DNA of 64,000 nt from an uncultured Bacteroidales bacterium (GTDB taxonomy: Bacteria > Bacteroidota > Bacteroidia > Bacteroidales > UBA932), in contig CASFPH010000004.1 of the NCBI GenBank assembly GCA_949296645.1, forward strand, positions 1-64,000, in the 5' to 3' direction. The first letter of the stretch is position 1. Every line of letters starts with the position of its first letter. Positions 37,449 to 45,441 of this stretch are shown here, piece after piece. A program made the position numbers and the translations under genes. The notes beneath the pieces are model-generated. The model saw only the letters and a list, made by a program, of their open reading frames with translations, was not told the origin of the DNA and did no database searches.

Positions 37449-38663
37449 ATGATTGTGCATAAAAAGATAGTCAATGATCCTGTACACGGATTCATAGATA
37501 TACCTGACGGATTGATACTCAAGGTCGTTGAACATCCGTGCCTGCAGAGGTTGAGGAATATAAAGCAGCTCGGCATGACATATCTGGTTTATCCAGGTGC
37601 TTGTCACAGCCGTTTTTCGCATGCTTTGGGGGCGATGCATCTGATGCGCGAGGCGATAGGTGTCCTCAGATCGAAAGGCGTGGAAATATCATCCGATGAG
37701 GAAACGGCTGCCTGCGTGGCGATACTGCTTCATGATATAGGGCACGGTCCTTTCAGTCATGCACTTGAGAGCGCGATAGTTACCGGAATGACTCATGAAG
37801 AGATATCGCTTGCGCTTATGAAACGCATAAACGACGAGATGAATGGCGAAATCAGTGAAGCTATTTCGATATTTACCGGAGAACACAGGAAGAAATTCCT
37901 GCATCAGTTGGTTTCCAGCCAGTTGGATGTAGACAGACTGGATTATCTTACAAGGGACAGTTTTTATTCAGGAGTGGCGGAAGGAATGATAGGCCTAGAA
38001 AGGATAATCAAGATGCTTACGGTAAGGGACAATTCACTGATAGTCGAGTCAAAAGGCGTGAATTCGGTTGAAAAATTCCTCATTTCAAGAAGACTTATGT
38101 ACTGGCAGGTTTATCTGCACAAAACGGTAATAGCGGCTGAAAGACTTATGATAAATCTTCTCAGAAGGGCGTCTTTTCTTCTTGAAGCGGGTGAGAGTCT
38201 AGAAATATCGCGGTCTCTGCGCTATCTGCTGCTTAACGGAGCATCCAAGTTCGATACGGATAATATACTTGACAATTTCCTTCTTATTGACGATTCGGAC
38301 ATAATCTATTCGATAAAGCGCTGGGAATTTGCAGATGATGCGGTGTTGTCGGATCTCAGCAAGAGCATAATGCACCGCAATCTTCCTAAGGTAGAGATGT
38401 CTTCTTCTCCGGTAAATATGGATTATTACGACATGATATGCAGGAAGATGCTTGAATCGGGGAAATACGGAGAGGAAAATCTGAACTATTATGTCTTCAG
38501 AGGTGTTGTAGAAAACAAAGGATATGACAGTGATGAGGAGATACGTATATTGAACAAGGACGGAAGTACGGACAATATATATGATATATCGGATATGCTT
38601 TCAGCCGAGGCATTTTCCAGGATTACAAAGAAGTATTTTCTGTGCCGTCCAAAAAACATATAA
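37449..38663 (+). CDS. HD-domain phosphohydrolase, SAMHD1/dNTPase-like
   Basis: 404-residue protein beginning MIVHKKIVNDPVHGFIDIPD, as in the bacterial SAMHD1-like family. Metal residues are in place: SRFSHALG (His58), LLHDIGHG (His95-Asp96) and DVDRLDYLTRD (Asp162). Relatives hydrolyse dNTPs or other nucleotides; the substrate here is unknown. It reads into lpxD on the same strand, and this pairing is, from memory, common in Bacteroidota. A weak -7 box TAACTTTA (37437-37444) ends 4 bases before the ATG, suggesting a leaderless mRNA. The C terminus (about 280-404) has no motif I recognise. Confidence 0.85.
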   Translation: MIVHKKIVNDPVHGFIDIPDGLILKVVEHPCLQRLRNIKQLGMTYLVYPGACHSRFSHALGAMHLMREAIGVLRSKGVEISSDEETAACVAILLHDIGHGPFSHALESAIVTGMTHEEISLALMKRINDEMNGEISEAISIFTGEHRKKFLHQLVSSQLDVDRLDYLTRDSFYSGVAEGMIGLERIIKMLTVRDNSLIVESKGVNSVEKFLISRRLMYWQVYLHKTVIAAERLMINLLRRASFLLEAGESLEISRSLRYLLLNGASKFDTDNILDNFLLIDDSDIIYSIKRWEFADDAVLSDLSKSIMHRNLPKVEMSSSPVNMDYYDMICRKMLESGKYGEENLNYYVFRGVVENKGYDSDEEIRILNKDGSTDNIYDISDMLSAEAFSRITKKYFLCRPKNI

Positions 38664-38692
38664 AAAGTAATAGAAAAGAAAAAATAAAGAAT

Positions 38693-39691
38693 ATGGAACT
38701 TTCTGCGAAAGAAATAGCTGCCCATGTCTCTGGGAATATAGAAGGCAATGCCGATGTCAAGGTGCGTACGGTTGCAAGAATAGAAAGCGGAAAACCGGGA
38801 AGCCTGTGCTTCCTTGCCAATCCGAAATATGAGCATTATCTGTATACATGCAAGGCCAGCATTGTAATAATAAACAGAACATTTGAACTTAGGGAGCCTG
38901 TTTCGGCCACTCTCATAAGGGTAGATGACTCCTATCAGGCAATAGCTTCGCTTCTGGAACTTTTCAATACGATGAAGGCTTCGATGAAAAAGGGCCGTTC
39001 CTGGAGGGCATCCGTAGCATGGTCCGCAAAACTTGGAAAACGGGTTTATGTCGGTCCCGGGGCGGTGATATCCAAAAAGTCGGCAATCGGGGACTTTACA
39101 CAGATATATCCTCAGGTTTTTATCGGGGAGAATGTCAGGATAGGAAAAAACTGTATATTGTATTCCGGTGTAAAGGTGTATCAGGGTTGCGTGATCGGGG
39201 ACAATTGCATCATCCATGCAAATACCGTGGTAGGATCCGATGGATTCGGGTTTGCTCCTGTTGAAGACGGTTCATACAAGAAGATTCCGCAGACAGGAAA
39301 TGTCGTCATAGAGGATAATTGTGAAATAGGAGCCAATACTGTTGTGGACAGGGCTACAATGGGGTCTACATTTGTAAGAAAAGGAGTGAAGATAGATAAT
39401 CTTGTACAGATCGCCCACAATGTCGACGTCGGTTCGAATACTGTCATTGCAGGTCAGGCCGGAATAGCAGGTTCGGTGAAAATCGGCAAGGGCTGCCAGA
39501 TAGGAGGCCAGGTCGGAATATCAGGGCATCTTTCGATAGCCGACGGTGCCAGAATCGCTGCACAGAGTGGAATCATCGGTACGGTAAAACAGGAAAATTC
39601 AGTACTTATGGGAAGTCCTGCCATAAACCATTCGGATTATATCAAGGCTTACTCCATTTTCAGAAAACTACATAAGATAAAAATAAATTAG
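38693..39691 (+). CDS. lpxD: UDP-3-O-(3-hydroxyacyl)glucosamine N-acyltransferase
   Basis: Adds the second acyl chain in lipid A synthesis. I start at the ATG at 38693 (MELSAKEIAAHVSGNIEG), giving 332 residues; the frame extends back to a GTG at 38642 inside the HD gene, which looks wrong for the family. An N-terminal uridine-binding domain (about 1-95) contains SGKPGSLCFLANPKYEHYLY. The left-handed beta-helix of hexapeptide repeats follows, with the catalytic His region LVQIAHNVDVGSNT, and a short C-terminal helix. It is followed by lpxC-fabZ, lpxA and a WbqC gene. Confidence 0.95.
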   Translation: MELSAKEIAAHVSGNIEGNADVKVRTVARIESGKPGSLCFLANPKYEHYLYTCKASIVIINRTFELREPVSATLIRVDDSYQAIASLLELFNTMKASMKKGRSWRASVAWSAKLGKRVYVGPGAVISKKSAIGDFTQIYPQVFIGENVRIGKNCILYSGVKVYQGCVIGDNCIIHANTVVGSDGFGFAPVEDGSYKKIPQTGNVVIEDNCEIGANTVVDRATMGSTFVRKGVKIDNLVQIAHNVDVGSNTVIAGQAGIAGSVKIGKGCQIGGQVGISGHLSIADGARIAAQSGIIGTVKQENSVLMGSPAINHSDYIKAYSIFRKLHKIKIN

Positions 39692-39699
39692 TATATTTG
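39692..39699 (+). promoter_or_regulatory. Internal -7 promoter box before lpxC-fabZ
   Basis: TATATTTG matches TAnnTTTG and begins right after the lpxD stop codon, 30 bases before the lpxC ATG. No TTTG is found 19-20 bases upstream, so it is a partial match. It may give lpxC-fabZ expression independent of the HD-lpxD transcript. Confidence 0.45.
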
Positions 39700-39729
39700 C
39701 GAATTCATAAATTTCAGAAACAACACAGA

Positions 39730-41121
39730 ATGAGCAGACAGAGGACGTTAAGCAAGTCATATACTTTTGAAGGAAAGGGCCTTCATACGGGGCTGGAAGT
39801 CAAAATGACAATATCTCCGGCAGAAGCAGGATCAGGTATTAGATTTCACAGACAGGATATAGGGGAAGATGCGATAATCCAGGCGAATGCGGATTATGTG
39901 ACATCTACTTCGCGTGGAACCACCCTTGAAAAGGGAGAGGTAAAGGTATCCACGATAGAGCACCTTATGGCGGCATTGTCGGGTTTGGGTATAGACAATG
40001 CTCTTGTTTCGGTAAACGGACCTGAACTTCCTATACTGGACGGCAGTGCCAGAGAATACGCCGAAGTACTGAAAAACGACCCGATGGTGGAGCAGGATGC
40101 CGAAAGGGAGTACCTTGTGATTACCGAGAAGATCCATTACCGTGACGAGGAATCAGGTTCCGAGATAACAATATTGCCGGATGACGGATTCTCCGTGGAT
40201 GTAATGATAGACTACAATTCCAAGGTACTCGGAAACCAGTATGCATCATTTAATGAGAATACGGACTTTGCAGCAGAGGTAGCTCCTTGCCGTACATTCG
40301 TATTTTTCCATGAACTTGAATTCCTGTACAGGAACAATCTTATCAAGGGCGGCGATATGGAAAATGCCATAGTTGTGGTTGAGAATGAAGTTCCTCAGGA
40401 TGAACTGGACAGACTTTCAGCGCTTTTCAATGTCGAAAAGCTTCAGCGCGTGCCGGAAGGGTATCTCAATCACCTTCAGTTGAGGTTTTCCAATGAATGT
40501 GCAAGACACAAACTTCTCGATGTAATGGGGGATTTCGCTTTATGCGGATACCCTGTAAAGGGAAAGGTAATAGCGAACAAGCCAGGGCACCATATAAATA
40601 CGATAGTTTCGAAAATGCTCAGAAAATATGCCAGAACATATTTCGCAAAAAGGGAAATTCCGGTCTATGATCCGAACAAACCTGCAGTTTTGGATATAAA
40701 CGGCATAAAGAAACTTCTTCCGCACAGGTCTCCGTTCCTTATGGTAGACAGAATTGTGGAAATGTCGGAAGAAAAGGTTGTCGGCGTGAAGATGATAGGA
40801 GTGAACGAATGGTATTTCCAGGGTCATTTTCCACAGGAACCAGTGATGCCTGGAGTGCTGATTGTAGAGGCTATGGCGCAGGTGGGAGGAATACTTGTCC
40901 TTGCCGGTGTCGACGAACCTGAAAAATATTCTACTTATTTTGCAAAGATAGATGGAGTGAAATTCAAGAGAAAAGTAGTTCCAGGCGATGTACTCGTATT
41001 TAAACTCATTCTTACCCAGCCTTTGAGAAGGAGTATGGTTTGCATGAGAGGAGAGACTTATGTCGGTGATCAGCTGGTATGTGAAGGGGAATTCATGGCG
41101 CAAGTAATAAAAAACAAATGA
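39730..41121 (+). CDS. lpxC-fabZ: Bifunctional UDP-3-O-acyl-GlcNAc deacetylase / 3-hydroxyacyl-ACP dehydratase
   Basis: Fusion of two enzymes, a known Bacteroidota arrangement. The LpxC part (about 1-305) is the Zn deacetylase that commits to lipid A. It has KVSTIEHLMAAL (Glu77, His78), ECARHKLLDVMGD and the GHHINTI histidine. The FabZ part (about 315-463) is the fatty-acid dehydratase with LLPHRSPFLMVDRI and YFQGHFPQEPVMPG carrying the catalytic His and EAMAQ the Glu. I start at the ATG at 39730, giving 463 residues; a TTG at 39697 lies inside the -7 promoter box. lpxA begins 4 bases after it. Confidence 0.97.
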   Translation: MSRQRTLSKSYTFEGKGLHTGLEVKMTISPAEAGSGIRFHRQDIGEDAIIQANADYVTSTSRGTTLEKGEVKVSTIEHLMAALSGLGIDNALVSVNGPELPILDGSAREYAEVLKNDPMVEQDAEREYLVITEKIHYRDEESGSEITILPDDGFSVDVMIDYNSKVLGNQYASFNENTDFAAEVAPCRTFVFFHELEFLYRNNLIKGGDMENAIVVVENEVPQDELDRLSALFNVEKLQRVPEGYLNHLQLRFSNECARHKLLDVMGDFALCGYPVKGKVIANKPGHHINTIVSKMLRKYARTYFAKREIPVYDPNKPAVLDINGIKKLLPHRSPFLMVDRIVEMSEEKVVGVKMIGVNEWYFQGHFPQEPVMPGVLIVEAMAQVGGILVLAGVDEPEKYSTYFAKIDGVKFKRKVVPGDVLVFKLILTQPLRRSMVCMRGETYVGDQLVCEGEFMAQVIKNK

Positions 41122-41125
41122 TATT

Positions 41126-41923
41126 ATGGACAATAAGGTTATACACCCCAACGCCAAAATCGGGAAAAATGTAGAGATAGGTCCGTTTTCATACATTGCT
41201 GAAAATGTGGAGATAGGGGATGGCACATGGATAGGTCCAAATGTGACCATAATGGATTATGTGAAAATAGGAAAGAACTGCAGGATATTTCCGGGCGCCG
41301 TTGTCGGAGCAATACCGCAGGATCTTAAATTTGCGGGGGAAGTTTCTTATGTGGAGATAGGGGACAATACCATAATCAGGGAATGTGCGACTATAAACAG
41401 AGGTACGGCGGCCAGTGGAAAAGGTATCACGAAGGTGGGCAGCAATTCCATGATAATGTCTTATGTTCATGTGGCTCATGACTGTGTAGTGGGGGATCAT
41501 GTAATACTTGTAAGCTATGTGGGAATTGCAGGAGAAACGGTCGTAGACGATTATGCAATCATCGGTGGAAATTCGAGTGCACACCAGTTTACCAGAATAG
41601 GTGCCCATGCCATGGTGGCAGGAGGGTCGCTGATAGGAAAAGATGTACCCCCGTTCATTCTGGCAGGACACAGACCTCTCGTATTCGGAGGCCTTAATAT
41701 AGTTGGTTTGAGAAGACGCGGATTTTCCAATGAGAGAATAGATAATCTGCGTGATATATACAGGGTGCTGTATCAGAGCGGACTGAATTTCTCCGATGCC
41801 TGCAGAAAAATAGAAGCTGATTTCGAACCTTCCGACGACAGAAACCTTATACTTGATTTTGTAAGGACTTCCAAAAGAGGCTTGATAAAGGTAAATCTTT
41901 CCGGAACACTGGAAGAGGAATAG
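41126..41923 (+). CDS. lpxA: Acyl-ACP--UDP-N-acetylglucosamine O-acyltransferase
   Basis: First acyltransferase of lipid A synthesis. It has 265 residues. It is a left-handed beta-helix trimer of hexapeptide repeats, starting IHPNAKIGKNVEIGPFSYI. The catalytic region is SYVHVAHDC with His118 in the position of E. coli His125. PQDLKF and the C-terminal GLNIVGLRRRGFSNERI, both typical of LpxA, are present. It is separated by 4 bases from lpxC-fabZ. Confidence 0.96.
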   Translation: MDNKVIHPNAKIGKNVEIGPFSYIAENVEIGDGTWIGPNVTIMDYVKIGKNCRIFPGAVVGAIPQDLKFAGEVSYVEIGDNTIIRECATINRGTAASGKGITKVGSNSMIMSYVHVAHDCVVGDHVILVSYVGIAGETVVDDYAIIGGNSSAHQFTRIGAHAMVAGGSLIGKDVPPFILAGHRPLVFGGLNIVGLRRRGFSNERIDNLRDIYRVLYQSGLNFSDACRKIEADFEPSDDRNLILDFVRTSKRGLIKVNLSGTLEEE

Positions 41924-41952
41924 TAGGGGACGAAAAAGGACAGAGGATTCCG

Positions 41953-42567
41953 ATGGATAAAAAATATTTGCTTTCAACAGCATACTTTCCTCCGGTAGCT
42001 TATTTTTCCGTGATCAACAGATCCGAGGAATTCTTTATAGAAGGAATGGAATCGTTCCAGAAACAGACATACAGGACACGTTGCTACATAGATTCCGGCA
42101 ACGGTCCTTTTTTTCTTAATATTCCTGTTGCAAGAATACCTGAGAACAACCGTTTCATAAAGGATGTCAGACTGGATTATTCAGAGGACTGGGTGAGGCA
42201 GCATACACGTTCCCTGATTTCCTCATATGGTTCGACGCCTTTTTTTGAATATTATTTCTATGATGACATTCTGCCGGTCTATGAAAAGAAACATAAGTTC
42301 CTTTTTGACATGAACATGGAATTCCTGGAACTGGTGATGAACCTGGCTGGCATCAGGAAACGGTATTCCGTAACCGTGGATTATGACAAAAATCCTGTCG
42401 GCATTGTGGATCTCAGAAAAATCATATCTCCGAAGAAGGATTACTCGGAAATATATGAAATAAAACCGTACTATCAGGTTTTCAGCCATAAGCACGGTTT
42501 TACTCCTGGATTGTCTATACTGGACCTCCTTTTTCACGAAGGTCCGAATACGACATCGTATCTTTAA
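41953..42567 (+). CDS. WbqC family protein
   Basis: 204-residue soluble protein with the WbqC-family N terminus: LLSTAYFPPVAYFSVINRSE, with the aligned FQKQTYRTRCYI further on. Family members are linked to surface polysaccharide or glycolipid gene clusters and their chemistry is not established. It is the last gene of the HD-lpxD-lpxC/fabZ-lpxA run (29-base gap), which supports a role in envelope glycolipid synthesis, though this is inference. Its end is 13 bases from the convergent outer-membrane protein gene, with no terminator seen. Confidence 0.8.
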   Translation: MDKKYLLSTAYFPPVAYFSVINRSEEFFIEGMESFQKQTYRTRCYIDSGNGPFFLNIPVARIPENNRFIKDVRLDYSEDWVRQHTRSLISSYGSTPFFEYYFYDDILPVYEKKHKFLFDMNMEFLELVMNLAGIRKRYSVTVDYDKNPVGIVDLRKIISPKKDYSEIYEIKPYYQVFSHKHGFTPGLSILDLLFHEGPNTTSYL

Positions 42568-42580
42568 TCACATAAAATTT

Positions 42581-44146
42581 TCAGAATCTGAATCCTAAAG
42601 ACAGCAGGAACTTGAATTTCCAGTCATTCTTGTTGCCTATCGGTGCTGTCATGGCATCTACGTCATTGTAAAGGGAAAAGCTTTCCTTTGTATTGAAATA
42701 GTGCAGGTACGCAAGATCCGCAAAGAATCCTCCTTTGGAACTGATGCCGATACCTGCGGAACAGGTATGCAACTGTCCGAACGTGTCGTTCTTGTCAGCA
42801 TATCCGTAATAGTTGTATCCGGCACGCAAGGAAAGAAATTCCGCAGGTCTGACTTCCAGTCCGGCTCTGAATATGTCGGAAGACTTGAATGTGGAGATTA
42901 TTTCATTGTTCACATCCCTGAAATCGGACCTGTTCCCCAGAGAATTCATCACGGCAGCTTTGCTATAGTCGATATTCTCGTAATCGGCGCTTATTACCAT
43001 GAATTTGCCGAATACATACGCTGCTCCCACACTCCATCTGAACGGGGTATTTATCCTGTAGTTATATTCTCCGAGAGGCGATTCTATACTCTGTTTGTAT
43101 TCATCATATCCAGGAACAGCATTCATATGTGCATATATGGATTCATCATAATTGTCTTTAAGATAAAGCCATGCAGGAGTGGATATGGATGCTCCGATGC
43201 TCAATCCCTTTACAGGTTTTGCTATTATTCCGAAGTTGAAATCAAAACCGCTTCCTGTTGTCGTAAGTCTGTATTCGTTGTTGAATCTGTTGAATCCGCT
43301 CTGGAAATCGGAAGGATTCACGGCTGTTTCGCCCATCGATTCATAGTATCGGTAGCTGATGTCCTGGATTCCTATATTCATTCCGAAAAAAAGGAAATTG
43401 CTTATGTTCCAGCTGAAGTTTATGTCGAATCTGGATTTGAATCCTGTGGCATACTGGTAGAATTCCTGATTTATCGGGCCTCCGAGGGATATGGTACCGT
43501 TTTCATCGTCTATGTTCTCCGTAGCTCCATAATAATTGAGACCGTCTTCCCCGAGCGGGGACAACAGGGAGCTGTTCCACAGCAAAATGGTTTTCCATGG
43601 AGCTGACGATTCGAAGAATGGATCATATCCACCGTCTATTATGTCAAGATGGCTGTTATGTATTCCGGTTGCGGCTGCTGCCTGTGCCGAAAGCCAGCTT
43701 GACTGACCGTTCACTCCGGAAGCCATGCTTCTGTAATTGTAGTCGTCCGTCTTGTTGCAGTTCAGGGCAATGTTGAAATTTACGAGCCCGCTGTTTCTGC
43801 CTGTATTGAACGGAATGACGAATCCTACATTAGAAAGTCCTACTCTGGATATCCCTTCCCTGGTTTTTGTGTCAAGGTAATTCACTTCCGAAACTGATCT
43901 TCCGAAAGTAGGGGTTATCACGAATTCACTGTATCTGTACAAAGCTGAAGATGCCGGATTTATGTTTATGGCTCCGATTTCTCCGCCCAGACCTGTAAAG
44001 GCATTACCCATGGATACGCTTCTTGCAGTGCCTTCGTACCTGTTTTGGGAATATCTCAACGCATCATATGCTGTCTGTGCGGTTGCAATACCGGACAACA
44101 TCAGCGCGAACAATGGAATCAATATCGTTTTTTTCATCATTTTCAT
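42581..44146 (-). CDS. OmpP1/FadL-type outer-membrane beta-barrel protein
   Basis: 521-residue predicted outer-membrane transport protein. It has a signal peptide (MKMMKKTILIPLFALMLSGI, probable cleavage after ATAQ), an N-terminal hatch-like region with SVSMGNAFTGLGGEIGAINI and NPASSALYRYSEF as in FadL/OmpP1 proteins, many amphipathic beta strands and a C-terminal aromatic residue (SLGFRF). FadL proteins import hydrophobic molecules; the substrate here is unknown. It follows the Trp-rich lipoprotein gene by 18 bases, so the two are probably co-expressed. Confidence 0.85.
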   Translation of the reverse strand: MKMMKKTILIPLFALMLSGIATAQTAYDALRYSQNRYEGTARSVSMGNAFTGLGGEIGAININPASSALYRYSEFVITPTFGRSVSEVNYLDTKTREGISRVGLSNVGFVIPFNTGRNSGLVNFNIALNCNKTDDYNYRSMASGVNGQSSWLSAQAAAATGIHNSHLDIIDGGYDPFFESSAPWKTILLWNSSLLSPLGEDGLNYYGATENIDDENGTISLGGPINQEFYQYATGFKSRFDINFSWNISNFLFFGMNIGIQDISYRYYESMGETAVNPSDFQSGFNRFNNEYRLTTTGSGFDFNFGIIAKPVKGLSIGASISTPAWLYLKDNYDESIYAHMNAVPGYDEYKQSIESPLGEYNYRINTPFRWSVGAAYVFGKFMVISADYENIDYSKAAVMNSLGNRSDFRDVNNEIISTFKSSDIFRAGLEVRPAEFLSLRAGYNYYGYADKNDTFGQLHTCSAGIGISSKGGFFADLAYLHYFNTKESFSLYNDVDAMTAPIGNKNDWKFKFLLSLGFRF

Positions 44147-44164
44147 TTTAGTTCCTTGACTCTG

Positions 44165-45349
44165 TTATCTTCTTCTGTATGTGCTTCTTCCGCTGTTTGT
44201 AGTTCCGCTGTTGGACCTTTGTATGCTATTGCTAGAACTGTTGTTGAAAGAACTTCTGTTGTATGTCGAACTATTTGTCCTTCTGTATTGTGAACTTGAA
44301 TTCTGGCTATTTGTATTAGTTCTGAATTCTGTTCTGACATTTGAATTTTCGTTTCTGTTGGTTCTGTAATAGCTTTGAGTTGAAACGGAATTGCTGTTGA
44401 CAGGTTTTCTGTAGGTGCTTACGGATGTATTTCCGGTTGATACTGCATTACCTTTGTTATAGCCGGTCGTGCCGCTTGATGTCCTTCTGTAGGTATTTGT
44501 TGCGGAACTGTTCGATATGCCTGATGAATTTCTCGGTATCGAAAGTTCTCCGTAGCCTCTTACCTGATTGTATCCGCTCTTGGTATCGGCCCCTGAAGAA
44601 ACTCTTCTGTATGAGCTGCCGCTGTTCCTGTTTCCTGCAACAGGGCTGTAGCTGCTGCCTGCCACATTATTCCTCGAACCGTAATATATGTCCCTGCCTC
44701 TGCCGGCATTAGGACCGTATGCAGGCCAGTATCCTCCGTGATGCCACGGGTTGTACCATCCGTAGTAAGGACCATACCATGGATCGAACCAGGGATTGTA
44801 CCAACTGTAATAAGGACCGTACCATGGATCCCATGGACCGTACCATGGATCATACCATGGGTCGTACCATCCGAAATGATGCCAGTGATGCCAGTAATTC
44901 CAGCTGAAACCGTAACGGCACCAGTACGGGCGGCTCCAGTAACTCCATCCGTAGTACGGAAATGCGTACCAGTCATACCATGGATCATAGGTGATGTTCA
45001 GATTTACCGTATATTGCGGCGAATCGAATTTTGTAAGACGCTCTTCATACGTCTCACCGTCAGCAAGCGGGATTATGGTAGCATTCTGTTCGGAAACGTT
45101 GTCTTCCGAACTTTCCGTCTTTACAAGATAGTATTTGGATATCGTCTTTTTCGTTTCGTTCTGAAGTTCGGCAAGTTCGGCCCTTTCCTTTGCAACCTGG
45201 GCTGCTGACGGTTTGGCAGGAGTATAATAGATGCCGTTTTCAAAAGAGTTGTTGGAAAAGTATGCCGAAGTCCCGCACGAAACAGCCATAAATGCCGCCA
45301 TTGCGGATATAACGAGCTTATTTGCCCTATTTTTATCAATGATTTTCAT
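44165..45349 (-). CDS. Tryptophan/tyrosine-rich predicted lipoprotein, function unknown
   Basis: 394 residues. The N terminus (KLVISAMAAFMAVSCG) looks like a lipoprotein signal with Cys25 as lipid anchor. Residues 55-70 are a short Ala/Glu/Lys helix. Residues 121-211 are extraordinarily aromatic: units such as WYDPWYDPWYGPWDPWYGP recur, with 19 Trp in 91 residues plus many Tyr, Pro and Gly. The rest (about 215-394) is Ser/Asn/Thr/Arg-rich with YRRTSSGTT-type repeats and ends in RSTYRRR, probably disordered. I recognise no enzymatic domain. Similar aromatic repeat proteins in Bacteroidales have been labelled vitellogenin-like, which says nothing about function. It is in an operon with the FadL-like protein, from the promoter at 45402-45432. 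Confidence 0.85.
   Translation of the reverse strand: MKIIDKNRANKLVISAMAAFMAVSCGTSAYFSNNSFENGIYYTPAKPSAAQVAKERAELAELQNETKKTISKYYLVKTESSEDNVSEQNATIIPLADGETYEERLTKFDSPQYTVNLNITYDPWYDWYAFPYYGWSYWSRPYWCRYGFSWNYWHHWHHFGWYDPWYDPWYGPWDPWYGPYYSWYNPWFDPWYGPYYGWYNPWHHGGYWPAYGPNAGRGRDIYYGSRNNVAGSSYSPVAGNRNSGSSYRRVSSGADTKSGYNQVRGYGELSIPRNSSGISNSSATNTYRRTSSGTTGYNKGNAVSTGNTSVSTYRKPVNSNSVSTQSYYRTNRNENSNVRTEFRTNTNSQNSSSQYRRTNSSTYNRSSFNNSSSNSIQRSNSGTTNSGRSTYRRR
44717..44989 (-). repeat. Degenerate tandem repeat encoding W-Y-x-P units
   Basis: Internal coding repeat of the Trp-rich lipoprotein (residues 121-211). The plus-strand DNA shows recurring ACCATGGATC / CCGTACCATGGATC units of 12 bases and multiples, in frame with WYDP or WYGP. 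This suggests growth by repeat duplication. Confidence 0.75.
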
Positions 45350-45377
45350 AAAACCTCCGGTGTTTTAAAATATTTCG

Positions 45378-45385
45378 TACTTTTG
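45378..45385 (+). promoter_or_regulatory. -7 promoter box of proS
   Basis: TACTTTTG matches TAnnTTTG. Start of transcription would be near 45392, giving a leader of about 50 bases. There is no TTTG -33 box at the expected place. It faces the stronger minus-strand promoter at 45402-45432. Confidence 0.45.
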
Positions 45386-45401
45386 TCTCCTAATTATTTA
45401 A

Positions 45402-45432
45402 CAAATATATCAAAATTTATACCATAACCAAA
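45402..45432 (-). promoter_or_regulatory. Consensus promoter of the Trp-rich lipoprotein / FadL-like unit
   Basis: On the minus strand TTTG (45429-45432), 19 bases, then TATATTTG (45402-45409): both boxes match the phylum consensus with ideal spacing. Transcription should start near 45395, giving a leader of about 45 bases. Confidence 0.75.
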
Positions 45433-45441
45433 ATATTTACA

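Noticed and set aside
38642-38692. GTG start of lpxD inside the HD gene
   Set aside because: It adds 17 basic residues not seen in LpxD; the ATG at 38693 gives the family N terminus.
44717-44989. CRISPR array or intergenic satellite
   Set aside because: The repeats have no spacers, stay in frame and encode W-Y-x-P units inside a long gene.
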